Positions 47,665 through 56,262 of a stretch of 56,463 nt of DNA are shown piece by piece. How positions within the stretch are numbered: position 1 is the first letter of the stretch; each line of letters begins with the position of its first letter. The stretch comes from Candidatus Sulfotelmatobacter sp. Its GTDB lineage: Bacteria > Acidobacteriota > Terriglobia > Terriglobales > Acidobacteriaceae. The translations under genes and the position numbers were made by a program. The notes under the pieces are model-generated. The model ran no database searches, had not been told where the DNA came from, and saw only the letters and a list, made by a program, of their open reading frames with translations. Where the stretch lies: the NCBI GenBank assembly GCA_030039165.1, contig JASHQM010000039.1:1-56463 (forward strand), written 5' to 3'.

Positions 47665-48522
47665 ATGTGGCGCTCTCCCATTTCTCTCGTAATCAGCCTG
47701 GTGTGCGTCGCATTGTGCCCGGCGCAAGAGCTTCGTGTGCCGGCATCGGTCACAGCCGGCGACGACGCGAGCATTTCCACCACCGGCAGCGGCAAGGCCA
47801 CGTTCTATCTGCTTGGCCCTGGAGCTTCGCGTAAAAGCGATGTGAACCTGGGCGAAGAGATCCGCTTGCCGGGTAAAGACGTGCAACACGCCGGCGAATA
47901 TGTTGCCGTTCTCTGCTCTTCCACCTGCGACAGTGCAACTTTCTACGTGTCAGCAGCAAAACCCATGACCCTGGCTTTTGTTGTGCACCCTTCTCGCGTG
48001 CCAGTAGCGGAGAACGAAGCCGTAAGTGGCGTGGCGTTTCCCTTTGACCAGTACGACAATCTGGTGCTGGCGCCAGAGACGATTTCCTTTCAATTGGCCT
48101 CGAAGAACGCCCCCGCGATCTCGAAGGCCACGCGCACTGAGGACGGGGTCGCCTGGTTCCGCACCGCCTCCGGCAAGTCAGCCGGGCCGGTGCAGATCAC
48201 AGCCTCGCTGGGCGATATAACTGAAAAACGCGCCCTTCAGCAGGTAGCCTCGGACCCCTGCAATCTTCGGATCAAAGGCGAGAGAACGGCCAAGGGAATC
48301 GTTGTCGAAACCGATCCGGTTCACGATTGCGCGGGCAATGTTGTGCCCGATGGAACCATCATCACGTTCACGGCCTCGGACGCGACCGGAAAAAGTACCG
48401 TCGATGCCCCCGTCAAGGCAGGAATCGCCAAGGCTCAGATCGACGCCTCGGGTCCGGCCGTAATCACGGTGGCTTCCGGGATTGTGATGGGGAATGAACT
48501 GCGCATCGGAGGCCAGCAATGA
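47665..48522 (+). CDS. Exported Ig-like domain protein
   Basis: A 285-residue secreted protein with signal peptide (SLVISLVCVALCPAQ). Two to three Ig-like domains follow, of the invasin/intimin (Big_1-like) kind: MTLAFVVHPSRVPVAENEAV, PFDQYDNLVLAPETISF and DCAGNVVPDGTIITFTASDA. Paired Cys residues (CSSTC, and a CNLR/CAGN pair) could form disulfides. It starts 3 nt after the previous stop and its stop overlaps the next start by ATGA, so it is in a tight operon. Possible polymer- or partner-binding module. Confidence 0.72.
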   Translation: MWRSPISLVISLVCVALCPAQELRVPASVTAGDDASISTTGSGKATFYLLGPGASRKSDVNLGEEIRLPGKDVQHAGEYVAVLCSSTCDSATFYVSAAKPMTLAFVVHPSRVPVAENEAVSGVAFPFDQYDNLVLAPETISFQLASKNAPAISKATRTEDGVAWFRTASGKSAGPVQITASLGDITEKRALQQVASDPCNLRIKGERTAKGIVVETDPVHDCAGNVVPDGTIITFTASDATGKSTVDAPVKAGIAKAQIDASGPAVITVASGIVMGNELRIGGQQ

Positions 48523-49043
48523 ACAGGGCCATTCGATTTTCTATGCGGCTCATGCTCGCTGTCTTAGCGTCGCTCGCGTTCGTGCTGGCTTCCTACGCCG
48601 CCGATAATGATGTGCGAGTGGAGATTAACTCGGAAAAAGCGGGCCCACGCCAGATGGAGCCGCTCTCAGAACGTGGCATTCAGCGCGATTATCGCGCTGC
48701 CTGGGCGAGCATCGCGCGAGCGCTGGAATCTAATACGCTCGATCCCCTAAACGGTCCTTTTGTGGGCAGCGCTGAGCAATGGTTGAAAGACACTGTGCTT
48801 AGCCAGCAGCGTTCGGGATTAAGCCAGCGCCTTAGCGATCAAAACCACAAGGTGGAAACCGTTTTCTACTCGCCGGAAGGTGACGTCATGGAACTGCATG
48901 ACACTGCCGAGTACCAACTGCAAATCTTCGATGGCGGCAAGGCCATTCACGACGAGCACGTCGTTGTGCGCTACGTGGTCCTTATGACTCCCGGAGCAGA
49001 CCGATGGGTAGTGCGCGAGTTGCAAGCGGTGCCGCACTTTTGA
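48519..49043 (+). CDS. Exported small protein of unknown function (174 aa)
   Basis: Signal peptide RLMLAVLASLAFVLASYA at the N-terminus. The mature part begins DNDVRVEINSEKAGPRQMEP and carries a helical region (RDYRAAWASIARALESNT) followed by strands (HDTAEYQLQIFDGGKAIHDE, HVVVRYVVLMTPGADRWVVR), a layout like an NTF2-type fold. The ATGA overlap with the upstream gene implies translational coupling. No named family is recognised. Confidence 0.68.
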   Translation: MNRAIRFSMRLMLAVLASLAFVLASYAADNDVRVEINSEKAGPRQMEPLSERGIQRDYRAAWASIARALESNTLDPLNGPFVGSAEQWLKDTVLSQQRSGLSQRLSDQNHKVETVFYSPEGDVMELHDTAEYQLQIFDGGKAIHDEHVVVRYVVLMTPGADRWVVRELQAVPHF

Positions 49044-49062
49044 GCGGACTTCGCAGAACCAG

Positions 49063-49080
49063 TGTCTGACGTGTCAGACA
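49063..49080. promoter_or_regulatory. 18-bp perfect palindrome between the accessory gene and the GH99-like gene
   Basis: TGTCTGACGTGTCAGACA has perfect 8-bp arms around GT. AGCATGCT (49080-49087) overlaps its end. There is no U-run, so it is more likely an operator than a terminator. It lies within the 204-bp gap before the GH99-like gene and could control an internal promoter. Confidence 0.55.
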
Positions 49081-49247
49081 GCATGCTAAAGGACGGGAGC
49101 GCCATACCCGGCGCCGTCGTATGCTCTTGTGTTTCAACCGTTTCGGCCCGCACTTTGACATCGAGAGCCGCGCCCCGCCAACCGCCGCATTTCCTGTCGC
49201 ATCTGATTTCATCGGGGAAAGTTCATCGCCATCTCTGGGAGCCATAT

Positions 49248-50225
49248 TTGTCGAAGGCGCTGCTTAGCTTGTGCATAGTCTGTTTCGTTGTGGCCGGCGG
49301 TTGCACCACGCCCGGAATGCACCACGGCCTGCTCGCTAAAGGCCAGGCCCCATCCATTCAGCCAAAGCTGCTCGCCGTTTACATGCCGTGGTTTGGCGAC
49401 CACACGCATCTTGATGTCGGATACTCGAGCGACGACCCTGCGGTGTTGCGCAAACAGATTGAGCAGGCACGCCACATGGGAATTTCCGCCTTTGTGGTCG
49501 ATTGGTACGGATCTATGCGTCCTTACTCCGACCACAATTTCGCTCTGCTGCAAGCGGTGGCAAGCGATGCCCACTTTCAGCTGGCGCTTCTATATAACGA
49601 ACCGGAAGGGGACGAAGAGGATTCAACCGACGAAGCCGTAGCAGCTCTCGACAAGGCATACAGCGATTACATCGGGCCCACGGCAAAATACCGCGAAACT
49701 TACCTGACTTACAACGGCAGGCCTCTGTTTTTCGTTTTTCCGAAAGACCACAAAGTCAATTGGACTCATGTGATGGAGCACTGTAGCAGTTGGGAGGCGC
49801 AACCGTTATTGCTCTATGAGGACCAGCCACCGAAGAAGTACGCTGATGCTTTTGCCGGTTCCTACGCCTGGGTCAAACCGGGCCCGGGCGGATGGGCGGC
49901 GGACGGCAGCAACTGGGGCGAAGGCTATCTGAAAAACTTCTACGCCACCATGGCCAGCCAACCCGGCAAGATCACCGTGGGTGGTGCGTGGCCCGGTTTC
50001 GACGACACCGCCGCCGACTGGAGCCTCAATCGCCACATCGCCAACGGCTGTGGCAAAACGCTCGACGAAACCCTGAATTTTTATCGCAGCTATTTCGACG
50101 ATTCCCATCCCTTACCTTTCATGATGATCGAAACCTGGAACGACTACGAAGAAGGCACGGCGGTCGAGCGCCGCAGTGCCAGCAATTGCGGCGGCGAACG
50201 CCCCAGCACGAAGCCAACAACCTGA
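49248..50225 (+). CDS. GH99-like/GH71-like glycoside hydrolase lipoprotein
   Basis: A 325-residue exported lipoprotein: TTG 49248 has GGGAG seven bases upstream and gives SKALLSLCIVCFVVAGGCTT, with lipobox AGGC. The open frame runs further upstream but without signal. The enzyme part begins LLAVYMPWFGDHTHLDVGYS and holds MGISAFVVDWYGS and ETWNDYEEGTAVE, as in GH99-like/WbsX and GH71 families. Acidic residues in the DWYG and TWNDYEEGT motifs are the likely catalytic set. It may trim the polymer made by the locus, as PelA and AlgL do in other systems. The next gene overlaps its stop (TGATG). Confidence 0.8.
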   Translation: MSKALLSLCIVCFVVAGGCTTPGMHHGLLAKGQAPSIQPKLLAVYMPWFGDHTHLDVGYSSDDPAVLRKQIEQARHMGISAFVVDWYGSMRPYSDHNFALLQAVASDAHFQLALLYNEPEGDEEDSTDEAVAALDKAYSDYIGPTAKYRETYLTYNGRPLFFVFPKDHKVNWTHVMEHCSSWEAQPLLLYEDQPPKKYADAFAGSYAWVKPGPGGWAADGSNWGEGYLKNFYATMASQPGKITVGGAWPGFDDTAADWSLNRHIANGCGKTLDETLNFYRSYFDDSHPLPFMMIETWNDYEEGTAVERRSASNCGGERPSTKPTT

Positions 50226-51415
50226 TGGCCCGCTTTCACATCGAAGAGTCGCCGAAGTCAGGAGGCACTTTGTCAGAGGATGTGGCGGTGGAAATCATGA
50301 ATGGCGCCAGGAACTCCACATGGTCTCTGCGACTTCTCTCCCGGCTGGTACTGGCGGGGGAAGGGAATTTCGACCTCCCGAATGTGCAAATTCCGCCGCA
50401 TGACAACGGCGAGAACATAACTCAGATCGTGGCCAAATGCAGCCCGCAGGATTTCGGCGAGTTGTGGGGACTTGCGAACTGCCATCACGTGATCATGCGC
50501 GCGCTGCCGACCTTGCGCCGGCTCATGCCGGTCAACTCTAACGGCAACGCGGAGTGGTTTGACCGCGCCCTCGCCAGGGAAAGAGCGCGCATCCAGAACG
50601 CATTAGGTTTCCTCGCACCAATTTGCCATGCATTGGGCGAGGCCGGCGATGTGGTTGTGATCAAGTCTCTCGATCACTGGCCCGATCTGGGCAGCGATAT
50701 CGATCTTTACACGAACGCCAGGAAATCGGACGTCGTGGCCATCATGCAGCGGGCCCTTGCCGGAAAGGCCAACGAGCGCAGTTGGGGTGACCGGTTGGCC
50801 AACAAATGGAACTTTATCGTCCCCGGCCTGCCCGAGTTGGTGGAAGTGCACGTCGGAAGATTGGGACAAACCGGTGAGCAGGTCTCCGTCACGAGTTCCC
50901 TGGTAGCGCGCTCAAGCGTAATCCGTTTCGATTCGCATGAGCTGCGCGTGCCCGCGCCGGAAGACCGCCTGATCATCACCACCCTGCAACGCATGTACCG
51001 GCACTTTTACTTGCGGGTGTGCGACATTGCGGATACGGCGCGGCTGGTCGATTCCGGCGCCATCGACTATGTCTATCTCAAGTCGCTGGCTGAGTCGGCC
51101 GGATTATGGGATGGGCTCGCGACGTATCTGATGATAGTTGGCGATTACGTCCGCTCCTATCGCGGACGCGAACTTGCCTTGCCGAAGATCGTCACCAGCG
51201 CGGCTCACTTCGGAAATGAGCGCGTTAGCTTCCGCCGAACTTTTCTACGTATCCCTATCTTCCCTCAGGCGGTACGCTTTTACGCCTCTGAGTTGCAGCG
51301 TCTTCTGCTGAACGGAGATTTGCGGAATACCTTCCGGCTCAGCCTGCTTCCGGGTTTGGCTGCTGCGGCTGCGCTCGAAATGAAGCTTACTGGCAGCGAT
51401 AAAGGAATCTGGTGA
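50225..51415 (+). CDS. Nucleotidyltransferase-fold protein (NTP_transf_5-like)
   Basis: A 396-residue cytosolic protein. The motif HWPDLGSDIDLYTNA (GSDIDL) is the nucleotidyltransferase-fold metal-binding signature, and the later APEDRLIITTLQRMYRHFYL with RVCDIADTARLV fits the uncharacterised NTP_transf_5 family. ATG 50225 overlaps the GH99-like stop by one base, giving coupling. The family occurs in polysaccharide and peptide-modification clusters but has no known reaction. It is the last gene of the + strand unit. Confidence 0.78.
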   Translation: MARFHIEESPKSGGTLSEDVAVEIMNGARNSTWSLRLLSRLVLAGEGNFDLPNVQIPPHDNGENITQIVAKCSPQDFGELWGLANCHHVIMRALPTLRRLMPVNSNGNAEWFDRALARERARIQNALGFLAPICHALGEAGDVVVIKSLDHWPDLGSDIDLYTNARKSDVVAIMQRALAGKANERSWGDRLANKWNFIVPGLPELVEVHVGRLGQTGEQVSVTSSLVARSSVIRFDSHELRVPAPEDRLIITTLQRMYRHFYLRVCDIADTARLVDSGAIDYVYLKSLAESAGLWDGLATYLMIVGDYVRSYRGRELALPKIVTSAAHFGNERVSFRRTFLRIPIFPQAVRFYASELQRLLLNGDLRNTFRLSLLPGLAAAAALEMKLTGSDKGIW

Positions 51416-51546
51416 TATGAGCGTGAACTCTAAGGGTTTCAACCGATTGCGGATGCACCGAGGTGGCTTCTATGGTAATTGCACACTGACGCTGTCACAC
51501 ATTTTGTGTAAGAACGGTGCGCTTGGGTCGCTCGATTTCGAGCGGA

Positions 51547-51981
51547 ATGCAAAGTGCTTTGCTCGGTCAAATTGGGGGTGTTGTGGTCCGAATCCTGGTG
51601 GTCGATGACAATCCGGCGGTGAGGCACTATCTGCGATCGTTGCTTGAGCAGCAAAACACTTGGCAGGTAGTCGATGAGGCGCGAACTGGTGCGGAAGCCA
51701 TTCAGCGCGTCACCAAGAATCCTCCGGATATGATTCTGCTTGACTTCCAAATGCCGGACCTGAACGGGCTCGATGTTGCTCGGCAGATCTCGGGGATTTT
51801 TCCTGAGATTCCTATTCTGATGGTCACGATTCATATGTCCCAGCAGCTCGCCGAAGAGGCCCGCCGGGTGGGCATTCGCGGGGCATGCGCGAAATCGGAT
51901 GTGGGGTCGATTGTCGAGGCTGTCGACGCGCTGTTGCACGAGAAAACCTACTTCCCCACGGTCGGCGCTGTCAGCCAGTAG
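51547..51981 (+). CDS. Receiver-only response regulator (paralog 1)
   Basis: A CheY-type receiver of about 144 residues. Acidic pair in RILVVDDNPAVRHY, phosphoacceptor Asp in LLDFQMPDLNGLD, Thr in LMVTIHMSQQ and Lys in GACAKSDVGS are all present, so phosphorylation is possible. There is no DNA-binding domain. Start may be ATG 51547 or GTG 51583, the latter with GGGGGT upstream. First of four related regulators in 51.5-55.4 kb; no histidine kinase is in the window. Confidence 0.88.
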   Translation: MQSALLGQIGGVVVRILVVDDNPAVRHYLRSLLEQQNTWQVVDEARTGAEAIQRVTKNPPDMILLDFQMPDLNGLDVARQISGIFPEIPILMVTIHMSQQLAEEARRVGIRGACAKSDVGSIVEAVDALLHEKTYFPTVGAVSQ

Positions 51982-52207
51982 CCATGCCGCAGTAGTTCGG
52001 AATCGGGATTCGCCTTCGGCCATACAGGATTTCCTGTATTCGACGGGGCTTGATAGCATGTTACTTTGGGTGCAATTTGCAAAAACGTCTCCGCCATTAA
52101 GTTAAGCAGTGAGGCTGGTCGAATACCCAGAATCAAGGAAAGAAGATCCGGGCGTGAGCGTCGCGAATCGGTTGCAAGACAGTTTCCTGGAGAGAGACAA
52201 AGGGACT

Positions 52208-52624
52208 ATGGCGGTCCGTATCCTGCTGGTGGACGATCACCCGATCGTGAGGCAAGGGCTGCGGACTCTCTTGGAAGCGCGTCCGGGTTGGGAAGTGGTC
52301 GGGGAGGCGTCAGATGGAGTCGAGGCGCTTGACAAAGTCGAAGCTCTGCAACCGGACGTCGTTGTGCTCGATGTGACCATGCCGCGAATGAACGGCCTCG
52401 AGGCTTGCCGCTCGATTCAGAAACGTAAGCTCGACGGCCTGGAAGTGCTGTTTGTCACACAGCATGACTCTCCGCAGATGATGCGCGAAGCGCTCGAGGC
52501 TGGGGCTAGGGGTTATGTTGTGAAGTCTAACGCCGCTCGCGATCTGCTGGAGGCGGTAGAAGCGGTAAGCCAGCACCGTGTATTCACGGCACTGGCCAGG
52601 ACTACACAAACGGCGACAAGTTGA
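52208..52624 (+). CDS. Receiver-only response regulator (paralog 2)
   Basis: A 138-residue receiver beginning MAVRILLVDDHPIVRQGLRT, with LDVTMPRMNGLEACRSIQ and GARGYVVKSNAARDLLEAVE. It resembles the receiver halves of the two full NarL-type paralogs, but ends at FTALARTTQTATS without a LuxR-type helix-turn-helix. In the full-length copies this point reads FFTPRV. It may be a natural receiver-only form or a truncated NarL. Confidence 0.85.
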   Translation: MAVRILLVDDHPIVRQGLRTLLEARPGWEVVGEASDGVEALDKVEALQPDVVVLDVTMPRMNGLEACRSIQKRKLDGLEVLFVTQHDSPQMMREALEAGARGYVVKSNAARDLLEAVEAVSQHRVFTALARTTQTATS

Positions 52625-52689
52625 AAAATGCAAGTTGCGCTTGCTGGTGCTGGCCATGGCCAGTTTGCACTTAATCCTGGAGGACAAAC

Positions 52690-53394
52690 GTGAAACTGCG
52701 AATCTTATTAGCCGACGATCACGAAATCGTACGCCGCGGATTATGCGCGTTGCTTCAGAAGCACGAAGGATGGGAAGTGTGCGGCGAGGCATCCGACGGC
52801 CGCGAGGCTATTGAGATGGCCAAGCAGTTGAAGCCGGATGTCATTATCGTCGATATCGGCATGCCGCAGCTTAATGGTCTGGATACCACGCGGCAATTAT
52901 TGCAATACGACCCGAACTTCAAGATCATCGTGCTGACCATCACCGATTCGGACCAGGTTATCCGCGAGGCGCTGGATGCGGGGGCGCGCGGGTTCGTGCT
53001 GAAATCCGATGCGGCGCGGGACCTGGTTTTGGCCGTCGAAGCTCTGCAGAGCAAACGCATGTTCTTCACGCCGCGCGTCAACGATCTCGTGCTCGCCGGT
53101 TTTCTGGATAAGGGGCACGCCATTTCCCGCAACGAAGCTCCTGTTTTGCCAACGCTGACGGCGCGGGAGCGCGAGGTCACCCAGCTTTTGGCGGAGGGCA
53201 AGAGTTCCAAAGAAGTGGCGTCGCTGCTGAATCTGAGCACGAAGACGGTCGAAACCCATCGCAGCAACATCATGCGCAAGCTCAGCCTGCACTCCATTCG
53301 CGATCTGGTGGTGTATGCCATCAAGAACAACATCATTCAGATCCAGATGCCGCCGCAAGTGCATCACCCGCCCACTGAAACCACAGTGGCATGA
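52690..53394 (+). CDS. NarL/FixJ-type response regulator (paralog 3)
   Basis: A 234-residue two-domain regulator. Receiver: RILLADDHEIVRRGLCALLQ, VDIGMPQLNGLDTTRQLL, GARGFVLKSDAARDLVLAVE. LuxR helix-turn-helix: LTAREREVTQLLAEGKSSKE and VASLLNLSTKTVETHRSNIM. It probably binds DNA as a dimer after phosphorylation. GGAGG precedes ATG 52690. A strong terminator at 53428 ends its transcript. The output genes are unknown. Confidence 0.92.
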   Translation: MKLRILLADDHEIVRRGLCALLQKHEGWEVCGEASDGREAIEMAKQLKPDVIIVDIGMPQLNGLDTTRQLLQYDPNFKIIVLTITDSDQVIREALDAGARGFVLKSDAARDLVLAVEALQSKRMFFTPRVNDLVLAGFLDKGHAISRNEAPVLPTLTAREREVTQLLAEGKSSKEVASLLNLSTKTVETHRSNIMRKLSLHSIRDLVVYAIKNNIIQIQMPPQVHHPPTETTVA

Positions 53395-53427
53395 AGTCGC
53401 GGCTTCAAAGCGAATGCGATCTTTATC

Positions 53428-53456
53428 ACCGGCTCGGTTCGAGCCGGTTTTTGTTT
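53428..53456 (+). terminator. Rho-independent terminator after response regulator 3
   Basis: A perfect 9-bp stem ACCGGCTCG/CGAGCCGGT with loop GTT, followed by TTTTGTTTC. Stem energy and U-tract are typical of an intrinsic terminator. It lies 34 bp behind the regulator's stop. Confidence 0.85.
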
Positions 53457-53507
53457 CTTTGATTTTGCCGCACCTGAATCGCAGAGCCCACAACCCGTTG
53501 GCTCGGC

Positions 53508-54596
53508 TTAATGTGATTCCTGCGGATAATAACCGCTGCGCGTGCGTACCGTCAGCAGCCCAAACCCGGGCGCGTGAGCGTCCACGCGGATCGATTCGAA
53601 CCCCGGCTTCACGTTCTGATTTTGCGGCCGGTAAGCGATGATGTACTGGCTGCGGATGTCGTGCGCGATGGCGCGCGTAATGCGGTCGACTTCGTCGAGA
53701 GTTTGCGGAAAATAAGCCACACCGCCGCTTCCGGCAGCGAGAGCCTGCAGGGCATCGCGGCCGCGGCCCTGAATGCCGAGCAGGCCGATCGCGTAGAGCG
53801 TGGGACCATTTGCCTGTTGCAAGTAGCGCTCGGCTTCCTGAAGCGTCTCCTGGCTCATGTTGTCCTGGCCGTCGGTGATCACGAGCAAAACCTTCTTTTC
53901 CAGGCGGTGATTGTTGCGCAGGTGAACCGCCGAGGCCACCACCGCGTCGTAGAGGGCGGTGCTTCCTCGCGCTGAAACCTGGTGCATCGCGGCTTGCAGC
54001 AGGTTCACGTCGGAGGTGAAATCCTGGTCGAGATACGACTCGTTGCCGAAGTTTACGACAAAAACCTGGTCCTGCGGATTGCTGGCGCGAATCAGGTTGA
54101 GCACAGCCTCGGTCACTTTTTCCCGCTTGTCGCGCATCGAGCCGGAGTTGTCCACTACAATGCCGATCTCCACGGGAACATCTTCTTTACGGAACGATGT
54201 GATGGTCTGCGGGACGCCACGTTCGAACACGCTGAACGCCGAGCGGTCCAGGCCCGTCACCAGCCGCTGCTGATCGTCGACCACAGTCGCATGCAGCACA
54301 ACTTCTTCCACCTGCTTGCGGAAAACGAACATGCCATTCTGATCGCTGGAGGGCTCGCCCGTGACGGGCTGTTGCGCGGGTTGGGACTGCTGCCCCGGCG
54401 CCGGAGCCTGCTGCGATCCATTGCCAGGCGCGCTTTGCGGGGTGACTTGATTCGGCTGCGTGGCCGCCGGAAGCGAGCTGCGCGGGGGCTGATCGGGGAT
54501 CGACTGCGCCGCCGCCAGCGAAAGCAGAACTGCGATCATGATCGGCAGCCGAACCATCCGTCGGCACAAGGATAGGAATAAGGCGCGCAAGGACAT
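53508..54596 (-). CDS. Exported VWFA-domain protein of the acidobacterial type
   Basis: A 362-residue exported protein with signal peptide (MIAVLLSLAAAQS), a Pro/Gln-rich linker (about 32-85), an N-terminal strand domain (VEEVVLHATVVDDQQRLVTG), and a von Willebrand A domain with MIDAS residues DNSGS (149-153), ARGSTALYD and ITDGQD. The strands following VVDNSGSM, and GGVAYFPQTLDEVDRITR with SQYIIAYRPQN, match the VWFA-related domain described for Acidobacteria, of unknown role. Located convergent with response regulator 3. Confidence 0.9.
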   Translation of the reverse strand: MSLRALFLSLCRRMVRLPIMIAVLLSLAAAQSIPDQPPRSSLPAATQPNQVTPQSAPGNGSQQAPAPGQQSQPAQQPVTGEPSSDQNGMFVFRKQVEEVVLHATVVDDQQRLVTGLDRSAFSVFERGVPQTITSFRKEDVPVEIGIVVDNSGSMRDKREKVTEAVLNLIRASNPQDQVFVVNFGNESYLDQDFTSDVNLLQAAMHQVSARGSTALYDAVVASAVHLRNNHRLEKKVLLVITDGQDNMSQETLQEAERYLQQANGPTLYAIGLLGIQGRGRDALQALAAGSGGVAYFPQTLDEVDRITRAIAHDIRSQYIIAYRPQNQNVKPGFESIRVDAHAPGFGLLTVRTRSGYYPQESH

Positions 54597-54794
54597 GGCT
54601 TTCTCTCCGTCGCCTTAGATGCTATCCCGAGCAGGCGTGGAAAGCTTCGCGCGAGGATTCGGCGCCAGTTTTCTCTCCGGGTTTTACTGTATGCCGTGGT
54701 TTGCAACCCTGCGACACCTTTAGCGCAACTATGTTTCCGTCTAATTTTCAGAAGAAAACGAAAATGTCCCGGACCATTTCAGTGAGGTGAAGGC

Positions 54795-55445
54795 GTGGGA
54801 GCGCTTCGAATTCTAATCGCGGACGACCATGAAGTGGCGAGGAGGGGCATTCGCTCCCTGCTTGAAACGCATTCCGGATGGGAAATCTGCGGCGAGGCCA
54901 AAGATGGCCGCGAAGCCGTCGAGTTGGGCGGCGCATTAAAACCCGACATCTTCCTGCTCGATATTGGCATGCCCAACCTGAACGGCCTGGACGCGGCGCG
55001 GCAGATTCTGGCCGTGAACCCCGACGCCCGCATTTTGATCCTGACCATTCACGATTCCGAGCAGGTGGTCCGCGAGGTGCTATCGGCCGGGGCGCGCGGC
55101 TTCTTGTTGAAGTCAGATGCCGGCCGCGACCTTCTTGCTGCCGTCGAAGCTCTTCAGCAGCGCCGCACCTTCTTCACGCCCCGCGTGGCCCAGATGATGC
55201 TCGAGGGATATCTGCGCCCCCAGACTGACGATCTCGCCAACCAGCACGTGCTGACGCCGCGCGAGCGCGAGGTCATTCAGCTCGTGGCCGAAGGCAAAAC
55301 TACCAAAGAGATTGCCAGCGCTCTCAACTTGAGCGTGAAGACTGCGGAAACTCACCGCACCAACCTCATGCGCAAGCTCGATCTCCATTCCGTAGCCGAC
55401 CTTACTCTCTACGCCGTGCGCAACGGAATCGTGCAGATCTATTGA
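54795..55445 (+). CDS. NarL/FixJ-type response regulator (paralog 4)
   Basis: A 216-residue regulator close to paralog 3: RILIADDHEVARRGIRSLLE, LDIGMPNLNGLDAARQIL, GARGFLLKSDAGRDLLAAVE and LuxR motif LTPREREVIQLVAEGKTTKE, IASALNLSVKTAETHRTNLM. GTG 54795 has AGGTGAAGG upstream. The phosphoacceptor Asp and the helix-turn-helix are intact. It is the fourth related regulator of the cluster and has its own 200-bp upstream region. Kinase partner unknown. Confidence 0.92.
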   Translation: MGALRILIADDHEVARRGIRSLLETHSGWEICGEAKDGREAVELGGALKPDIFLLDIGMPNLNGLDAARQILAVNPDARILILTIHDSEQVVREVLSAGARGFLLKSDAGRDLLAAVEALQQRRTFFTPRVAQMMLEGYLRPQTDDLANQHVLTPREREVIQLVAEGKTTKEIASALNLSVKTAETHRTNLMRKLDLHSVADLTLYAVRNGIVQIY

Positions 55446-55651
55446 TCCGATTCTTGCCGCTGTTCGTGCGCTCACAGAACCAGTCGACACTAGTTACGAC
55501 CCTTCTGCAGGATTTGCCTTAGGAGCTTTCTATAAAGCGGAATCGCCTAGCTAATGCATGCTTCACTGGATAGCTCCACTTGACGTCAGACGCATAGACT
55601 GCGGTCTGTTGCTCGAAAAAAGTGGGAATTCTTGAGAGAAAGGATTTGCCC

Positions 55652-55804
55652 ATGCTTTGGAGTATCGCGGTTGTGCTGTTGATTCTTTGGGTGTTGGGCT
55701 TGGTCAGTTCGTACACGCTCGGCGGATTTATTCACATCCTGCTGGTTGCGGCTGTGATTCTGATTCTGGTCCGCCTGATTGAGGGGCGAAGCCCAGTAGC
55801 CTGA
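55652..55804 (+). CDS. lmo0937-family small membrane protein
   Basis: A 50-residue protein with two hydrophobic segments: MLWSIAVVLLILWVLGLVSS and GGFIHILLVAAVILILVRLI. It matches the lmo0937 family of small stress-associated membrane proteins. ATG 55652 has AAAGGA upstream. It sits 32 bp before the CsbD gene and is probably co-transcribed with it. Confidence 0.82.
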   Translation: MLWSIAVVLLILWVLGLVSSYTLGGFIHILLVAAVILILVRLIEGRSPVA

Positions 55805-55836
55805 ACCGAGATTCAACCATTTCAGGAGGTTAAGCT

Positions 55837-56100
55837 GTGAATAAGGACGAGGTGAAGGGCAAGATGAAAGACATTGCCGGCCGCGTGGAACGCCAGACCG
55901 GAGAATGGACCGGAGACACCGAAGCGCAGGTCCATGGTGCAGCGAAACAGGCGGAAGGGAAGATTCAAAATGCCTGGGGCGAGGCGAAGGATGCGGCCAA
56001 GAAAACCAACGAGCCCGACAAGAAGGTGCGCCCGGCGACGGATGAACCGCAGGAGCGGGAAGAGGACACCGACATCCACCTGCGGCGCAAAGCAAGTTGA
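55837..56100 (+). CDS. CsbD-family stress protein
   Basis: An 87-residue CsbD-like protein: MNKDEVKGKMKDIAGRVERQ, TGEWTGDTEAQVHGAAKQAE and GKIQNAWGEAKDAAKK. CsbD is a sigma-B-type general-stress protein of unknown mechanism. GTG 55837 has a strong AGGAGG. The tail is longer and more charged than usual (PATDEPQEREEDTDIHLRRK). A terminator follows at 56120. Confidence 0.9.
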   Translation: MNKDEVKGKMKDIAGRVERQTGEWTGDTEAQVHGAAKQAEGKIQNAWGEAKDAAKKTNEPDKKVRPATDEPQEREEDTDIHLRRKAS

Positions 56101-56119
56101 GTTTGTAAGCCGGCGAATA

Positions 56120-56157
56120 AAGGGCTGCTGCCTTCATGGCGGCGGCCCTTCATTTTT
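56120..56157 (+). terminator. Rho-independent terminator after CsbD gene
   Basis: AAGGGCTGCTGCC, loop TTCAT, GGCGGCGGCCCTT, then CATTTTT. The stem is 13 bp with two G-U pairs and is followed by a U-run, 20 bp behind the CsbD stop. Confidence 0.85.
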
Positions 56158-56262
56158 CGGTGATGGAAATCGAAATCTAAGATTGGGTATAAATCAGAAA
56201 GGTTCAAGGCTTGGGAAGCAAGTTGATTCCAGCGGCCGCCGAGCAGATTCCGGAAAGCGCCG

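Noticed and set aside
51417..51608. 63-codon + strand frame just after the nucleotidyltransferase gene
   Set aside because: It overlaps the start of the receiver gene, has a rare composition and no motif.
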